Shown piece by piece: positions 11,789-19,896 of a stretch of DNA of 64,000 nucleotides (the first letter of the stretch is position 1; each line of letters begins with the position of its first letter). Source of the DNA: Gordoniibacillus kamchatkensis (GTDB lineage Bacteria; Bacillota; Bacilli; Paenibacillales; NBRC-103111); NCBI RefSeq assembly GCF_000829455.1, contig NZ_JXAK01000011.1, positions 62,001 through 126,000 on the forward strand. Reading direction: 5' to 3'. The translations under genes and the position numbers were made by a program. The notes beneath the pieces are model-generated. The model saw nothing but the letters and a program-made list of their open reading frames with translations. It was not told the DNA's origin and ran no database searches.

Positions 11789-12616
11789 TTAGTATCTCGG
11801 CGCTGTCGTATTCATCGGCACCTTGAACTCATCCTCTTGGCCCACCGTTTCGTCGACGATGCCCAGCTCTTCCTTCACCCAGTCGTAGCCCTCGTTCTCG
11901 AGGCGCTGCGCCAGCTCGGGACCGCCGGACTTAACGATGCGGCCCTGCATCATAACGTGCACGAAGTCAGGAGTAATGTAGTTGAGCAGACGCTGATAGT
12001 GCGTAATGATCAGGAAGCCGCGCTCAGGGGAACGCATGGCGTTCACGCCGTTCGCCACGATGCGCAGCGCGTCGATGTCGAGACCGGAGTCGATTTCGTC
12101 GAGAATGACGAGGCGCGGCTCCAGGACGAGCATTTGCAGGATTTCGTTGCGCTTCTTCTCCCCGCCGGAAAATCCTTCGTTCAAATAGCGGTGCATGAAC
12201 TCCGGATTCATCTCCAGATCTTTCATCTTGCCTTCCATCAGGCGGATGAACTTGATGAGCGAAATTTCGTTGCCTTCGCCGCGTCGGGCGTTGATCGCGC
12301 TGCGCAGGAAGTCGGCGTTCGTCACGCCGGTAATCTCGCTCGGATACTGCATCGCCAGGAACAGGCCGGCGCGGGCGCGCTCGTCCACCGCCATTTCGAG
12401 CACGTCTTCGCCGTCAAGCGTAACGGCCCCATCGGTCACTTCGTATTTCGGATGGCCCATCAGCGTCGAAGCGAGCGTCGATTTGCCGGTTCCGTTCGGA
12501 CCCATGATCGCGTGCACTTCGCCGCCCTTAATTTCCAGATTGAGGCCCTTCAAAATTTCTTTGCCTTCGATCGTGGCGCGGAGACCTTCGATCGTCAATT
12601 TCGGTGCGCTGCTCAT
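11789..12616 (-). CDS. sufC: Fe-S cluster assembly ATPase SufC
   Basis: An ABC-type ATPase of 275 residues: Walker A GPNGTGKST, signature FSGGEKKRNE, Walker B LVILDEIDSGLD and the switch histidine in IITHYQ. SufC dimerises on SufBD and drives its conformational change. The ATG at 12616 is taken rather than one 39 bases upstream because GGAGGTAGGAG lies immediately before it. It is the first gene of the suf operon, behind a Fur-like element. Confidence 0.96.
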   Translation of the reverse strand: MSSAPKLTIEGLRATIEGKEILKGLNLEIKGGEVHAIMGPNGTGKSTLASTLMGHPKYEVTDGAVTLDGEDVLEMAVDERARAGLFLAMQYPSEITGVTNADFLRSAINARRGEGNEISLIKFIRLMEGKMKDLEMNPEFMHRYLNEGFSGGEKKRNEILQMLVLEPRLVILDEIDSGLDIDALRIVANGVNAMRSPERGFLIITHYQRLLNYITPDFVHVMMQGRIVKSGGPELAQRLENEGYDWVKEELGIVDETVGQEDEFKVPMNTTAPRY

Positions 12617-12648
12617 ACTCCTACCTCCGTAAATATCGACTTTATCGG

Positions 12649-12698
12649 TAATCATTTCTAGAATGATTATCAGTGATTCTCAATTAATAATCATTATA
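12649..12698 (-). promoter_or_regulatory. suf promoter region with Fur-box-like sequence
   Basis: On the minus strand TATAAT (12698-12693) is followed by GATTATTAATTGAGAATCAC and then TGATAATCATT. These repeat the NATWAT hexamer pattern of Gram-positive Fur boxes (TGATAATNATTATCA). The site overlaps the -10 and the start of the leader of sufC. The -35 is weak, at about 12721-12716 (TTTCAA). Iron-responsive repression is inferred. Confidence 0.55.
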
Positions 12699-12730
12699 AC
12701 AAACAGCAGGGAAACTTGAAAGTCCATTCG

Positions 12731-12776
12731 TGCGAAAAAAGAAAAATCCGTCACCGCGGAGCGGATCGGGATCGTA
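12731..12776 (-). terminator. Probable terminator after DUF1802
   Basis: On the minus strand AAATCCG pairs with CGGATTT across a GC-rich loop, followed by TTTTTCTTTTTT. It starts a few bases after the DUF1802 stop. Confidence 0.6.
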
Positions 12777-12782
12777 CCGGAT

Positions 12783-13364
12783 TTATCCGCGCAGTGCGCT
12801 TCGAATGGCGCCGGCCTGCGCAGCAAACTCCCCATCGGTCAGCACAGGCGTCATAGTGACGTATTCAGGCGGTGTCTCCGCCAGCTCCACCCACGATTTG
12901 CAGCCGAAATAGTGCGGCTCCAGCTTCAGCTCGAACGGACGATCCAGCCGGTACACCCGGAGCAAGAGCAAGTGCAGCGGCCTTTGGCGCTTCCAATGCA
13001 ATCGGTCCTCCGCAAACCGCTGCGTCCATATATGGTAAGGATACAATCGCTCCACCGAATCCAGCTCCGTCAGCTCGATGTCATGCGCGACTTCAGCGCA
13101 GCAATCGATCGTCACGGCTGCGGCGTCCGGACTCCATGTTGCTAGTGTCTCATCGACGAGACGCCGGTATTCTTCCTTCAGCAGCTCTCTTTTCTGGTGC
13201 TCGTACGCCGGCAGCAAATAGAAAGCATCTGCGCGAACTTCAAAATCCCGCGTTTCCTCGGCGATGCCTCCCTTGCGCAGCATCATCGTCTGCAGCCCGT
13301 CCCGCAGCGCGGCGACGGAGGCCGCCCATTCCTTAAGCGCGATCGGTCCAGGTCGCTTCCCCAT
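12783..13364 (-). CDS. DUF1802 family protein
   Basis: 193 residues with the DUF1802 hallmarks ALKEWAASVAAL, MMLRKGGIAEE and FYLLPAYEHQ, followed by a beta-rich C-terminal half with LERLYPYHIWTQ-like and PLHLLLLRVYRL segments. No catalytic residues are known for the family. The ATG at 13364 follows GAAGGAGGAGG by five bases; an upstream in-frame start at 13412 would overlap the promoter. It is soluble and stands alone, divergent from nothing and ahead of its own terminator. Confidence 0.8.
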   Translation of the reverse strand: MGKRPGPIALKEWAASVAALRDGLQTMMLRKGGIAEETRDFEVRADAFYLLPAYEHQKRELLKEEYRRLVDETLATWSPDAAAVTIDCCAEVAHDIELTELDSVERLYPYHIWTQRFAEDRLHWKRQRPLHLLLLRVYRLDRPFELKLEPHYFGCKSWVELAETPPEYVTMTPVLTDGEFAAQAGAIRSALRG

Positions 13365-13388
13365 CCGACCTCCTCCTTCAACGACTTC

Positions 13389-13417
13389 ATTATAATAATG
13401 CTGCCAATACAATGCAA
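13389..13417 (-). promoter_or_regulatory. Putative promoter for DUF1802
   Basis: TTGCAT (13417-13412), a 17-base spacer, and TATAAT (13394-13389) on the minus strand, about 25 bases before the ATG. Confidence 0.45.
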
Positions 13418-13426
13418 ACCGCCGCC

Positions 13427-13472
13427 AAAAACGAAACGGCCCGAGCTCGCCGCCCGGGCCGTTTCGTTTTTT
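13427..13472. terminator. Bidirectional terminator
   Basis: Stem AAACGAAACGGCCCG against CGGGCCGTTTCGTTTTTT. On the minus strand it begins right after the stop of the small peptide gene and ends in a T run. Confidence 0.8.
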
Positions 13473-13649
13473 CTATTTGTAAGCGAGGTGTGGCGGCTCG
13501 GATTGCTGCATGCGCGCAAATTGCTGTTCGTTCACCTTCATCGGGTTCGGCTGCTTGACTTCCGCCGAGGCGGACGGATCGGCTTGCCAGGCTAACAGCA
13601 ACAAAACGATACACGCTGCCGCGAACAACATCAGATTAAGAATTTTCAT
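13473..13649 (-). CDS. Small membrane or secreted peptide, 58 residues
   Basis: ATG at 13649 with GGGGGGA six bases upstream and TAG at 13473-13475. Residues 4-20 form one hydrophobic helix (LNLMLFAAACIVLLLLAW), followed by a polar, Gln- and Pro-rich tail (KQPNPMKVNEQQF). It is probably a single-pass membrane protein or an exported peptide with an uncleaved signal. It lies 85 bases downstream of the Dps-like gene on the same strand and is followed by a terminator. I do not recognise a family. Confidence 0.65.
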   Translation of the reverse strand: MKILNLMLFAAACIVLLLLAWQADPSASAEVKQPNPMKVNEQQFARMQQSEPPHLAYK

Positions 13650-13734
13650 TCGTAATCCCCCCGTCTGAGCTTCTATCCTTTATTGTACGGGCCGACGTTA
13701 TCCGAATATTAGCGCAAAGTTGAGAATTTGTTAA

Positions 13735-14181
13735 TTATTCGAGGAACGAGCTCAGCATCCAGCGGTGCTTCTCCAGCGACGTATGAATCGCCAGCAGCAT
13801 ATCCGCCGTCGTCTCGTCGCCTGCCGACTGCGCCATCTTCATCCCGTCCTTCAGCTCGTTCACGACCGTTTCGAAATCGCGGACGAGCGCTTCGACCATT
13901 TGATTCGGGCCATAGCCGCCGGTCGCTTCTTTTATGGAAGAGAGCTCGAGATATTCCCGCATCGTCGCCGGCGGATTGCCGCGGATCGCGAGAAGCCGTT
14001 CGGCCAGCTCGTCGATATGCGCCGCGGCTTCGTTATACAGCTCTTCGAATTTAAGATGCAGCGTGAAAAATTGATTGCCCTTCACATACCAATGAAAGTT
14101 GTGCAGCTTTACGTACAAGACGCTCCAATTGGCGATTTGTTTGGCGAGCACATCGGTGACGGTTTGCGTCATTACAGGCAT
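13735..14181 (-). CDS. Dps-family ferritin-like protein
   Basis: 148 residues, all helical, with the Dps ferroxidase signature: [10 protein letters not shown] on helix A and a Asp/Glu-rich stretch with [17 protein letters not shown] on helix B. Such proteins form dodecamers that oxidise and store iron with peroxide and protect DNA. GAGGAGG precedes the ATG at 14181; a second ATG three codons in is less well spaced. No PerR box could be recognised upstream. The position near the suf operon fits an iron-homeostasis theme but it is a separate unit. Confidence 0.9.
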   Translation of the reverse strand: MPVMTQTVTDVLAKQIANWSVLYVKLHNFHWYVKGNQFFTLHLKFEELYNEAAAHIDELAERLLAIRGNPPATMREYLELSSIKEATGGYGPNQMVEALVRDFETVVNELKDGMKMAQSAGDETTADMLLAIHTSLEKHRWMLSSFLE

Positions 14182-14281
14182 AACAGGATTCCTCCTCAGT
14201 CGGATGATGGACTAGCGTTAAGATGCGCAGGTTGCTTGCCGTCTATGTAGGCGCCGGCGACTTTGCCGCGATACGCTATCA

Positions 14282-14310
14282 TTGACGCGCCTGCGCGCTT
14301 TTTCTATACT
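14282..14310 (+). promoter_or_regulatory. Sigma-A promoter of mtnKA
   Basis: TTGACG at 14282-14287, a spacer of exactly 17 bases, and TATACT at 14305-14310, about 70 bases before the mtnK start. Confidence 0.75.
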
Positions 14311-14329
14311 TGGTGATAAGCTGCTGGCG

Positions 14330-14353
14330 GCGCTTGGCCCGCCAAACAAGCGC
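14330..14353 (+). promoter_or_regulatory. Leader hairpin of mtnK
   Basis: GCGCTTG (14330-14336) pairs with CAAGCGC (14347-14353) around a ten-base loop in the short leader. The leader is too short for an S-box riboswitch and lacks its conserved core. Confidence 0.4.
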
Positions 14354-14381
14354 TGCAACGGACAATTCGGAGGGATGAGGA

Positions 14382-15587
14382 ATGAGCAAGTATCATGCGC
14401 TGACGGAAGCGGAAGCGATCGAATATGCGCGCGGCATAGCCGGCGTATTTCCTGCGGGAGCCCAGCTTCAGTCGCGGGAAATCGGCGACGGCAATCTGAA
14501 TTTGGTGTTTCATATTACGGATCCGGCTTCCGGCAAAAGCCTTATTTTGAAGCAGGCGCTGCCGTACGCCAAAGTCGTCGGCGAGTCGTGGCCGCTCACC
14601 CTCGACAGGGCGCGCATCGAGAGCGAGGCGCTGCGGATCGAAGGCGAGCTGTGCCCGGACTTGACGCCGAAAGTATACGCCTACGAGCCGGACCTGGCGC
14701 TGACCGTCATGGAAGATTTGAGCGATCACATCATTATGCGGCGCGGCCTCATCGAGAAAAACCGCTATCCGCGGTTTGCCGCCGACATCGGGCGGTTCCT
14801 GGCGCGCACGCTGTTCTTCACGTCGGACCTGGCGATGAATTTGCAGCAAAAAAAGCTGCAGGTCAAATCGTTCATCAACCCGGATCTGTGCAAAATTACC
14901 GAAGATCTCATTTTCGACGATCCGTACACCGATTCGCCGAACAATAGCATCGAAGCGCATATTCGAGACGCGGCGGAGGCGATCTGGGCCGATAAGGAGC
15001 TTCACCTGGAAGTGGCGCTGCTGCGCGAGAAGTTTTTGACGAAGGCGCAAGCGCTGCTGCATGGCGACCTGCATACCGGCAGCATTTTTATCAAACCGGA
15101 TTCGACGAAGGTGATCGACCCCGAGTTCGCGTATTACGGTCCGATGGGCTTCGATATCGGCGCCGTTATCGCCAACCTGCTGCTGAACTATGCCGGACAG
15201 GAAGGGTGGAGCCCGGACGCCGCGGAGCGCGCCGACTACCGCCGCTACTTGCTCGATACGGTGCAGGGCGTATGGACGGAGTTCGAGCGCAACTTCCGGG
15301 CGCTGTGGAACGAGCATGCCGCTGACCGGATGGCGCGTACGCCCGGCTATCAGGACGTCTACGTCGCCGCTCTGCTGCAAGATACAATCGGCTTCGCCGG
15401 CTGTAAAATGGTGCGGCGCGTCTACGGCCTCGCCCATGTCGCCGACATCGACCGCATCGAGGATGCGGCGGCGCGCGAGCGGGCACAGCGGCTGGCGCTG
15501 GCGATCGGCACGGCGCTCATTAAGCGGAACCGGTCGGCCCGCTCCTTCGACGAAGTGCTCGACATCGCCCTGACGGCTGCAAAATAA
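14382..15587 (+). CDS. mtnK: 5-methylthioribose kinase MtnK
   Basis: 401 residues of the MtnK/aminoglycoside-phosphotransferase kinase fold: [14 protein letters not shown] (nucleotide loop), [20 protein letters not shown] (ATP-binding lysine), [12 protein letters not shown] (catalytic loop) and [17 protein letters not shown] (metal-binding DxE). It phosphorylates methylthioribose in the methionine salvage pathway. GGAGGGATGAGGA precedes the ATG. It lies 23 bases ahead of mtnA in a two-gene operon. The later salvage genes (mtnB, C, D, W) are not in this window. Confidence 0.95.
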   Translation: MSKYHALTEAEAIEYARGIAGVFPAGAQLQSREIGDGNLNLVFHITDPASGKSLILKQALPYAKVVGESWPLTLDRARIESEALRIEGELCPDLTPKVYAYEPDLALTVMEDLSDHIIMRRGLIEKNRYPRFAADIGRFLARTLFFTSDLAMNLQQKKLQVKSFINPDLCKITEDLIFDDPYTDSPNNSIEAHIRDAAEAIWADKELHLEVALLREKFLTKAQALLHGDLHTGSIFIKPDSTKVIDPEFAYYGPMGFDIGAVIANLLLNYAGQEGWSPDAAERADYRRYLLDTVQGVWTEFERNFRALWNEHAADRMARTPGYQDVYVAALLQDTIGFAGCKMVRRVYGLAHVADIDRIEDAAARERAQRLALAIGTALIKRNRSARSFDEVLDIALTAAK

Positions 15588-15610
15588 TTGGTAGAAAGAG
15601 GCCTGACACC

Positions 15611-16693
15611 ATGAACGATACAAAGCAACAACCAGGCGAGGAGCAAGGGTGGCTGCAATCGGTGCGCTGGAACGGCGACCGGCTCGATTTGCTCGATCAG
15701 CGCCTGCTGCCGGAACAGATCGTATACTTGCCGCTGCGCACCGTCCAGGACGTCTGGGACGCGATCCGCGAGCTCAAGGTGCGCGGCGCGCCGGCGATCG
15801 GCATCGCCGCCGCCTATGGCGTTTACCTCGGAGTTTGCGAGGAAGGAGCCGGGACATCGACATCCGAGCTTCTGGGCAAAGTCCGGCGGGATGCGGAACA
15901 CCTTGCGACGTCGCGGCCTACGGCGGTTAACTTGTTCTGGGCGCTGGACCGGATGAAAGCGTGCGCGGAGGGGCTGGCCGAGTCCGGAACCGCACCGGAG
16001 CCGTTCCGGGCGGCGCTGCTGGCCGAGGCCCAGCTTATCCAGGCGGAGGACGAAGAAACGAACCGCCGCATCGGCGAACACGCGCTCTCACTGTTTCAGG
16101 ACGGGATGGGCGTGCTGACGCACTGCAACGCCGGCGGCCTCGCCACGGCGCGGTACGGCACGGCGCTGGCGCCGATGTATTTGGCGCAGGAGCGCGGCAT
16201 GAAGCTCAAGGTGTTCGCCGACGAGACGCGGCCGGTGCTGCAAGGCGCGCGGCTGACGGCGTTCGAGCTGCAGCAGGCGGGTGTCGATGTGACGCTCATC
16301 TGCGATAATATGGCCGGCTACGTCATGTCGAAGGGCTGGGTACAAGCCGTTATCGTCGGAACCGACCGGGTTGCCGCCAACGGCGACGTCGCCAACAAAA
16401 TCGGCACGTACAGCGTGGCGGTGCTCGCCAAGGCGCACGGCATTCCGTTCTACGTCGCTTGCCCGCTGTCGACGATCGATCTGGGCACGAAGACCGGCGC
16501 CGACATCCCGATCGAAGAGCGGCATGAAGACGAGATCACGCAAGGGTTCGGCAAGCGAACGGCGCCGAAAGGCGTGAAAGTGTTCAATCCGGCGTTTGAC
16601 GTGACGCCGGCCGAATATGTATCGGCGATCATCACCGAGAAAGGCGTCGTACGGGCTCCGTACGAGGAAAATTTACGCAAGCTGTTTGACTGA
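15611..16693 (+). CDS. mtnA: Methylthioribose-1-phosphate isomerase MtnA
   Basis: 360 residues, of the aIF2B-like isomerase family. It contains [18 protein letters not shown], the catalytic cysteine in [11 protein letters not shown], and the catalytic aspartate in [18 protein letters not shown]. It converts methylthioribose-1-phosphate to the ribulose isomer, directly after MtnK. AAAGAGG lies upstream of the ATG. The C-terminal [15 protein letters not shown] is standard for the family. The gene is followed by a strong terminator facing psuG. Confidence 0.95.
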   Translation: MNDTKQQPGEEQGWLQSVRWNGDRLDLLDQRLLPEQIVYLPLRTVQDVWDAIRELKVRGAPAIGIAAAYGVYLGVCEEGAGTSTSELLGKVRRDAEHLATSRPTAVNLFWALDRMKACAEGLAESGTAPEPFRAALLAEAQLIQAEDEETNRRIGEHALSLFQDGMGVLTHCNAGGLATARYGTALAPMYLAQERGMKLKVFADETRPVLQGARLTAFELQQAGVDVTLICDNMAGYVMSKGWVQAVIVGTDRVAANGDVANKIGTYSVAVLAKAHGIPFYVACPLSTIDLGTKTGADIPIEERHEDEITQGFGKRTAPKGVKVFNPAFDVTPAEYVSAIITEKGVVRAPYEENLRKLFD

Positions 16694-16773
16694 CATACAA
16701 GGATAAGCGGCTCACACCGTCCCTAGGGGCGCGCGTTTGCCGTAGCGAAATCAGCCCGAGTATAGGCATAGCT

Positions 16774-16826
16774 TAAAGGCCGCTCATCGGCGCGAACAGC
16801 GCGGGATGAGCGGCCTTTTTTTTTTT
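16774..16826. terminator. Terminator between mtnA and psuG
   Basis: Stem AAAGGCCGCTCATC against GATGAGCGGCC followed by 11 T on the plus strand. On the minus strand it is followed by TTTAAG, so it may also serve psuG. Confidence 0.9.
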
Positions 16827-16837
16827 GGCGTTGGCGT

Positions 16838-17763
16838 TTATTTCAATGCTTTATAAGCGACAGCGATTTGTCCGCCGATTTTGGCGTTATTTTTGACCAG
16901 CGCGATGTTCGTTTCCAGGCTGGCGCCCTTGGTCAGCTCTTTCACTTTGCTGAGCAAGAACGGCGTTGTTTCCTTGCCGCGAATACCCGCGCCTTGGCTT
17001 CGCGTAAAGCAGTTTCAATGGCCGACTGGATGGCCGACGCATCGATTTCGTCTGCCGCGGGCACCGGGTTGGCGATCACGACCCCGCCGTTCAGCTTCAG
17101 ATCCCACTTCGTCTTGACGAGCGAGGCGACCTCTTGCGGATTGTCCAGCCGGAAGTCGACCCCGTGGCCGCTGCTGCGCGAATAGAAAGCCGGGAACTCG
17201 TCCGTTTGGTAGCCGATAACGGGAACGCCGTGCGTTTCCAAATACTCCAGCGTCTTCGGAATGTCGAGAATCGACTTGGCACCGGCGCAAATGACCGCTA
17301 CGTTCGTTTGCGCCAGCTCCATCAAATCGGCGGAAATGTCCATCGTGATTTCCGCTTCGCGATGCACGCCTCCGATGCCGCCGGTGACGAAAAACTCGAT
17401 GCCGGCGAGCTGCGCGCAAATCATCGTCGCGGCGACCGTCGTCGCGCCGTGTTTTTTCTTCTCGAGAATGTATGCGAAATCGCGTCGGCTCACTTTCTCG
17501 ATGTCTTTGCTCGTTGCGAAAAATTCCAGTTCTTCGGCCGACAGGCCGATCTTGATTTTTCCGCCGATGATGCCGATCGTAGCCGGCACGGCCCCCTGCT
17601 CGCGGATGATTTGCTCGACAGCGCGGGCGGTCTCCATATTTTGCGGATACGGCATGCCGTGCGAGATGATCGTAGATTCGAGGGCGACGACGGGGCGGCC
17701 TTGCGCCAGCGCCTCTTTTACTTCCTCATGCAATTCGAGCCATTCGTGAACCGGCTGTGTCAT
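16838..17763 (-). CDS. psuG: Pseudouridine-5'-phosphate glycosidase PsuG (one-base frameshift)
   Basis: 308 residues after correction. Family motifs: [35 protein letters not shown] (with the catalytic lysine nearby in KKHG) and [12 protein letters not shown]. It splits pseudouridine-5'-phosphate into uracil and ribose-5-phosphate. The raw frame stops at 16942; one missing base near 16988 restores [15 protein letters not shown] to the stop at 16838-16840. The ATG at 17763 directly abuts the psuK stop, and GGAGGGATTG for psuG lies inside the psuK end, so the two are coupled. Confidence 0.92.
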
Positions 17764-18906
17764 TTACAATCCCTCCGTTTGATGTTGTGCCATCGTTTCA
17801 TACAGAAGCTCCGCATTCAGATCTGCTACCGTACGGTTTGTTTGTACCGTGAGCGCAGCGGCAGCCGTGCCGAGACGGCAGGCAGTTGCGAAAGGCTCCC
17901 CTTGCGCCAAGCCGAAAATGACCCCGGCCATCAGCGCATCCCCGGCGCCGGTCACATCGACGACGTTCACCTTATGCGGACGAACGTACCCGTACCGCCC
18001 CGCTTCGGATGCGGGATCGGCTTCGGTATCGGCATCGTTGTCGGCTTCGGCCCAAAACAGGCCTTGTTCGCCAAGCGTGATAACGATTTTGCGCACGCCT
18101 CGAGCCGAGATGCGCTTCCAGGCGTCCTTGCAGCCGTCCTGATCTTCAACCGGAATGCCCGCGAGCGCTCCAGCCTCATGCCTGTTGCAAAAAATCATAT
18201 CCACGCCGCGCAAATCTTCGGGCAGCCGCGTCGTCTTGGCCGCAGACACGGTATTGATGCAAAGAGAACGAGAGTCGTCCCTGCATCGCTCCACAAGATA
18301 GCGGATCAGTTCGGCAGGCAAGTTCGTATCGGCGACAATCCGCTCGCCTGCGGCAATGTGCGGCCATTTGGACTGCAGCATGTCGGTGCTGAAGCTGTCG
18401 TAAATTTGCATGTCGGCCACGGCGGCGATCATATCGTTCCGGTCGTCGAGAATAGCGGTGTACGTGCCCGTTCGGGCATTCGGCAGCTCGATCGCCTGGC
18501 TGACGTCGACGCCGTACGTCTTCGTCTCGGCGAGCAGCCACTTCCCTTCATTATCGTTGCCGACCAGCGTAATTAACGACACTGCCGAGCCGAGCCTTCC
18601 CAAATTCTCGGCAATGTTGCGCGCGACGCCGCCGCAGGAGTGAGCGATTGCCGCCGGGTTGGATTCGCGCAGCCGAAATGGGCCCAAACAATGGGCTTTG
18701 CGGTCTACGTTGGCTCCACCGATGCAGACGATGCTCGCTTCCTTAGGCAGGACGTAGGCTCTGCCGATTATGCTCCCCTTCCTGACCAGCGCGGAAATGT
18801 AGCCGGCTACGGCGGAGCGCGACAAGCCGAGCTGCGCGGAAAGCTCGTTTTGGGTAATAAACGGGTTCGCCTTGATAAGAGACAGTATTTGCTTCTCTTT
18901 ATCCAA
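17764..18906 (-). CDS. psuK: Pseudouridine kinase with N-terminal HTH
   Basis: About 380 residues. Residues 1-60 form a winged helix-turn-helix (NPFITQNELSAQLGLSRS, then VAGYISALVRKG). The rest is a PfkB sugar kinase: VCIGGANVDRKAHC, SCGGVARNIAENLGRLG, and the ATP/anion-hole motif VVDVTGAGDALMAG. It phosphorylates pseudouridine for PsuG. I place the start at the TTG at 18906, eight bases after GGAGGTGATC; the longer in-frame ATG at 18987 has no site and lies upstream of the palindrome. The HTH suggests the enzyme also binds DNA, perhaps the palindrome over its own promoter. Confidence 0.9.
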   Translation of the reverse strand: MDKEKQILSLIKANPFITQNELSAQLGLSRSAVAGYISALVRKGSIIGRAYVLPKEASIVCIGGANVDRKAHCLGPFRLRESNPAAIAHSCGGVARNIAENLGRLGSAVSLITLVGNDNEGKWLLAETKTYGVDVSQAIELPNARTGTYTAILDDRNDMIAAVADMQIYDSFSTDMLQSKWPHIAAGERIVADTNLPAELIRYLVERCRDDSRSLCINTVSAAKTTRLPEDLRGVDMIFCNRHEAGALAGIPVEDQDGCKDAWKRISARGVRKIVITLGEQGLFWAEADNDADTEADPASEAGRYGYVRPHKVNVVDVTGAGDALMAGVIFGLAQGEPFATACRLGTAAAALTVQTNRTVADLNAELLYETMAQHQTEGL

Positions 18907-18939
18907 GACCGGATCACCTCCCCTCGAAAAGTCGAAGCG

Positions 18940-18978
18940 TTTCAAACATATGTCTATATTATAAACAAGTGTTTGAAA
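18940..18978 (-). promoter_or_regulatory. psuKG promoter with palindromic operator
   Basis: TATAAT (18963-18958 on the minus strand) has a TTGCTT 18 bases upstream. A perfect 9-base inverted repeat, TTTCAAACA (18940-18948) and TGTTTGAAA (18970-18978), brackets the -10. This is a likely operator. The HTH of PsuK is the obvious candidate ligand, but this is inference. Confidence 0.65.
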
Positions 18979-19046
18979 GATAAGCAAGTATCAAAAAAAT
19001 GCATAATCGTATAACTGGATTCCGTGCCTAGTCGAGGAACGGAACC

Positions 19047-19072
19047 AGGCCCATGCGCATTTGCATGGGCCT
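19047..19072 (-). terminator. Hairpin after the glycine-zipper gene
   Basis: AGGCCCATGC pairs with GCATGGGCCT around a six-base loop, 22 bases beyond the minus-strand gene stop. The downstream T content is poor (GGTTCCGTT), so termination is uncertain. Confidence 0.45.
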
Positions 19073-19093
19073 TTAACCGGCTGTCGCATCACA

Positions 19094-19435
19094 TTATTTG
19101 CTTTCCCGAGCCGCTGGCTGCTCCGTCTTTTTCCCTATCATGCCATTAAATATTGCGTTCCCCGTCTGCTGTCCGAGCATACGGCCGACTCTGTCCCCGA
19201 GCAAGCCTCCGACTATTGCGCCCGCAGCCGTACCGATGCCCGGAAGCATCGACGTACCGAGCAATGCCCCATACTCGACCCCGGCCATGACGCCGACTGC
19301 CCCTGTTACGTTAGTGGCCGTTTTTACCGCGTATTCGTTGCGGTCAAGGCTTCCTTGAGTGAAATTTTTGGTGTCCTGAAACTGCGACATCGCTCCCGAT
19401 GCAAGCCCAGCCCATAATGAACCGCCTTGAAACAT
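19094..19435 (-). CDS. Glycine-zipper membrane protein, 113 residues
   Basis: Starts MFQGGSLWAG at 19435, after AAAGGAGGGGAG. Residues about 40-105 are rich in small residues with GxxxG spacing (VTGAVGVMAGVEYGALLG, TAAGAIVGGLLGDRVGRMLG), a glycine-zipper pattern that packs or pierces membranes. The C-terminus is polar (KKTEQPAARESK). It shares a minus-strand unit with the 86-residue helical gene upstream, divergent from the giant P-type ATPase. I do not know its function; the context suggests an accessory subunit of that ATPase. Confidence 0.75.
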   Translation of the reverse strand: MFQGGSLWAGLASGAMSQFQDTKNFTQGSLDRNEYAVKTATNVTGAVGVMAGVEYGALLGTSMLPGIGTAAGAIVGGLLGDRVGRMLGQQTGNAIFNGMIGKKTEQPAARESK

Positions 19436-19509
19436 AGGAGTCTCCCCTCCTTTCGCAGTCAAATGTAAGACCCGATGCCGGGCCTTACACCAATTTTGCC
19501 CCGTTTTCT

Positions 19510-19770
19510 TTAAAGCTTGCTTCTCAACTCACGATGTTTGTCGGCCGACGCTTCCTCTACGATCGCCTGCAGCTGCTTTCTTGTATTCGCCGTCGCTTCT
19601 TTGGCTTGTTCCGATAAATCGAGAGCCGCTTCCGCTGCTTTGACTGCCCATTTCCGCGCTGTTTTTCTTGCTTCCGGCGATAGCGCCAGCAGCAAAGCCG
19701 CCGCGGCTAATCCCGCTCCGATCGGCGATTTGATCATGTGGAAATTCCCCCTAAGTTCGCTTGGTAACAT
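19510..19770 (-). CDS. Small membrane protein with amphipathic Ala/Glu-rich helix (PacL-like?)
   Basis: Up to 86 residues. One N-terminal hydrophobic segment (IGAGLAAAALLLAL), then a long charged helix rich in Ala, Glu, Lys and Gln (KAAEAALDLSEQAKEAT, QLQAIVEEASADK). This recalls mycobacterial PacL proteins, which scaffold metal-efflux P-type ATPases through an N-terminal membrane helix and an Ala/Glu-rich motif; the C-terminal metal-binding motif of PacL1 is not present. Two starts are credible: 19770 (GGAGGAG seven bases before) and 19737 (GGGGGA before, directly at the membrane helix). It is co-oriented with the glycine-zipper gene. Confidence 0.75.
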   Translation of the reverse strand: MLPSELRGNFHMIKSPIGAGLAAAALLLALSPEARKTARKWAVKAAEAALDLSEQAKEATANTRKQLQAIVEEASADKHRELRSKL

Positions 19771-19845
19771 GTAGCTTCTCCTCCCGAAGCCGATTTATGC
19801 AAATGATTGGCAGGCTTTCCGTGCATAATTTGATACCCCGCGCAG

Positions 19846-19873
19846 ATAATACTGAATCATATGAACCGGTGAA
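19846..19873 (-). promoter_or_regulatory. Putative promoter for the two minus-strand small genes
   Basis: TTCACC (19873-19868), a 16-base spacer, and TATTAT (19851-19846) on the minus strand, in the 126-base divergent gap before the P-type ATPase. Confidence 0.4.
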
Positions 19874-19896
19874 ATAGTTGCCATTCGGGGGAGATT

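Noticed and set aside
13390-13614. A 74-residue minus-strand frame
   Set aside because: It overlaps the terminator at 13427-13472 and the true small gene at 13473-13649, which has the better start and membrane segment.
14182-14382. S-box (SAM) riboswitch ahead of mtnK
   Set aside because: None of the conserved core segments is present and the leader is too short.
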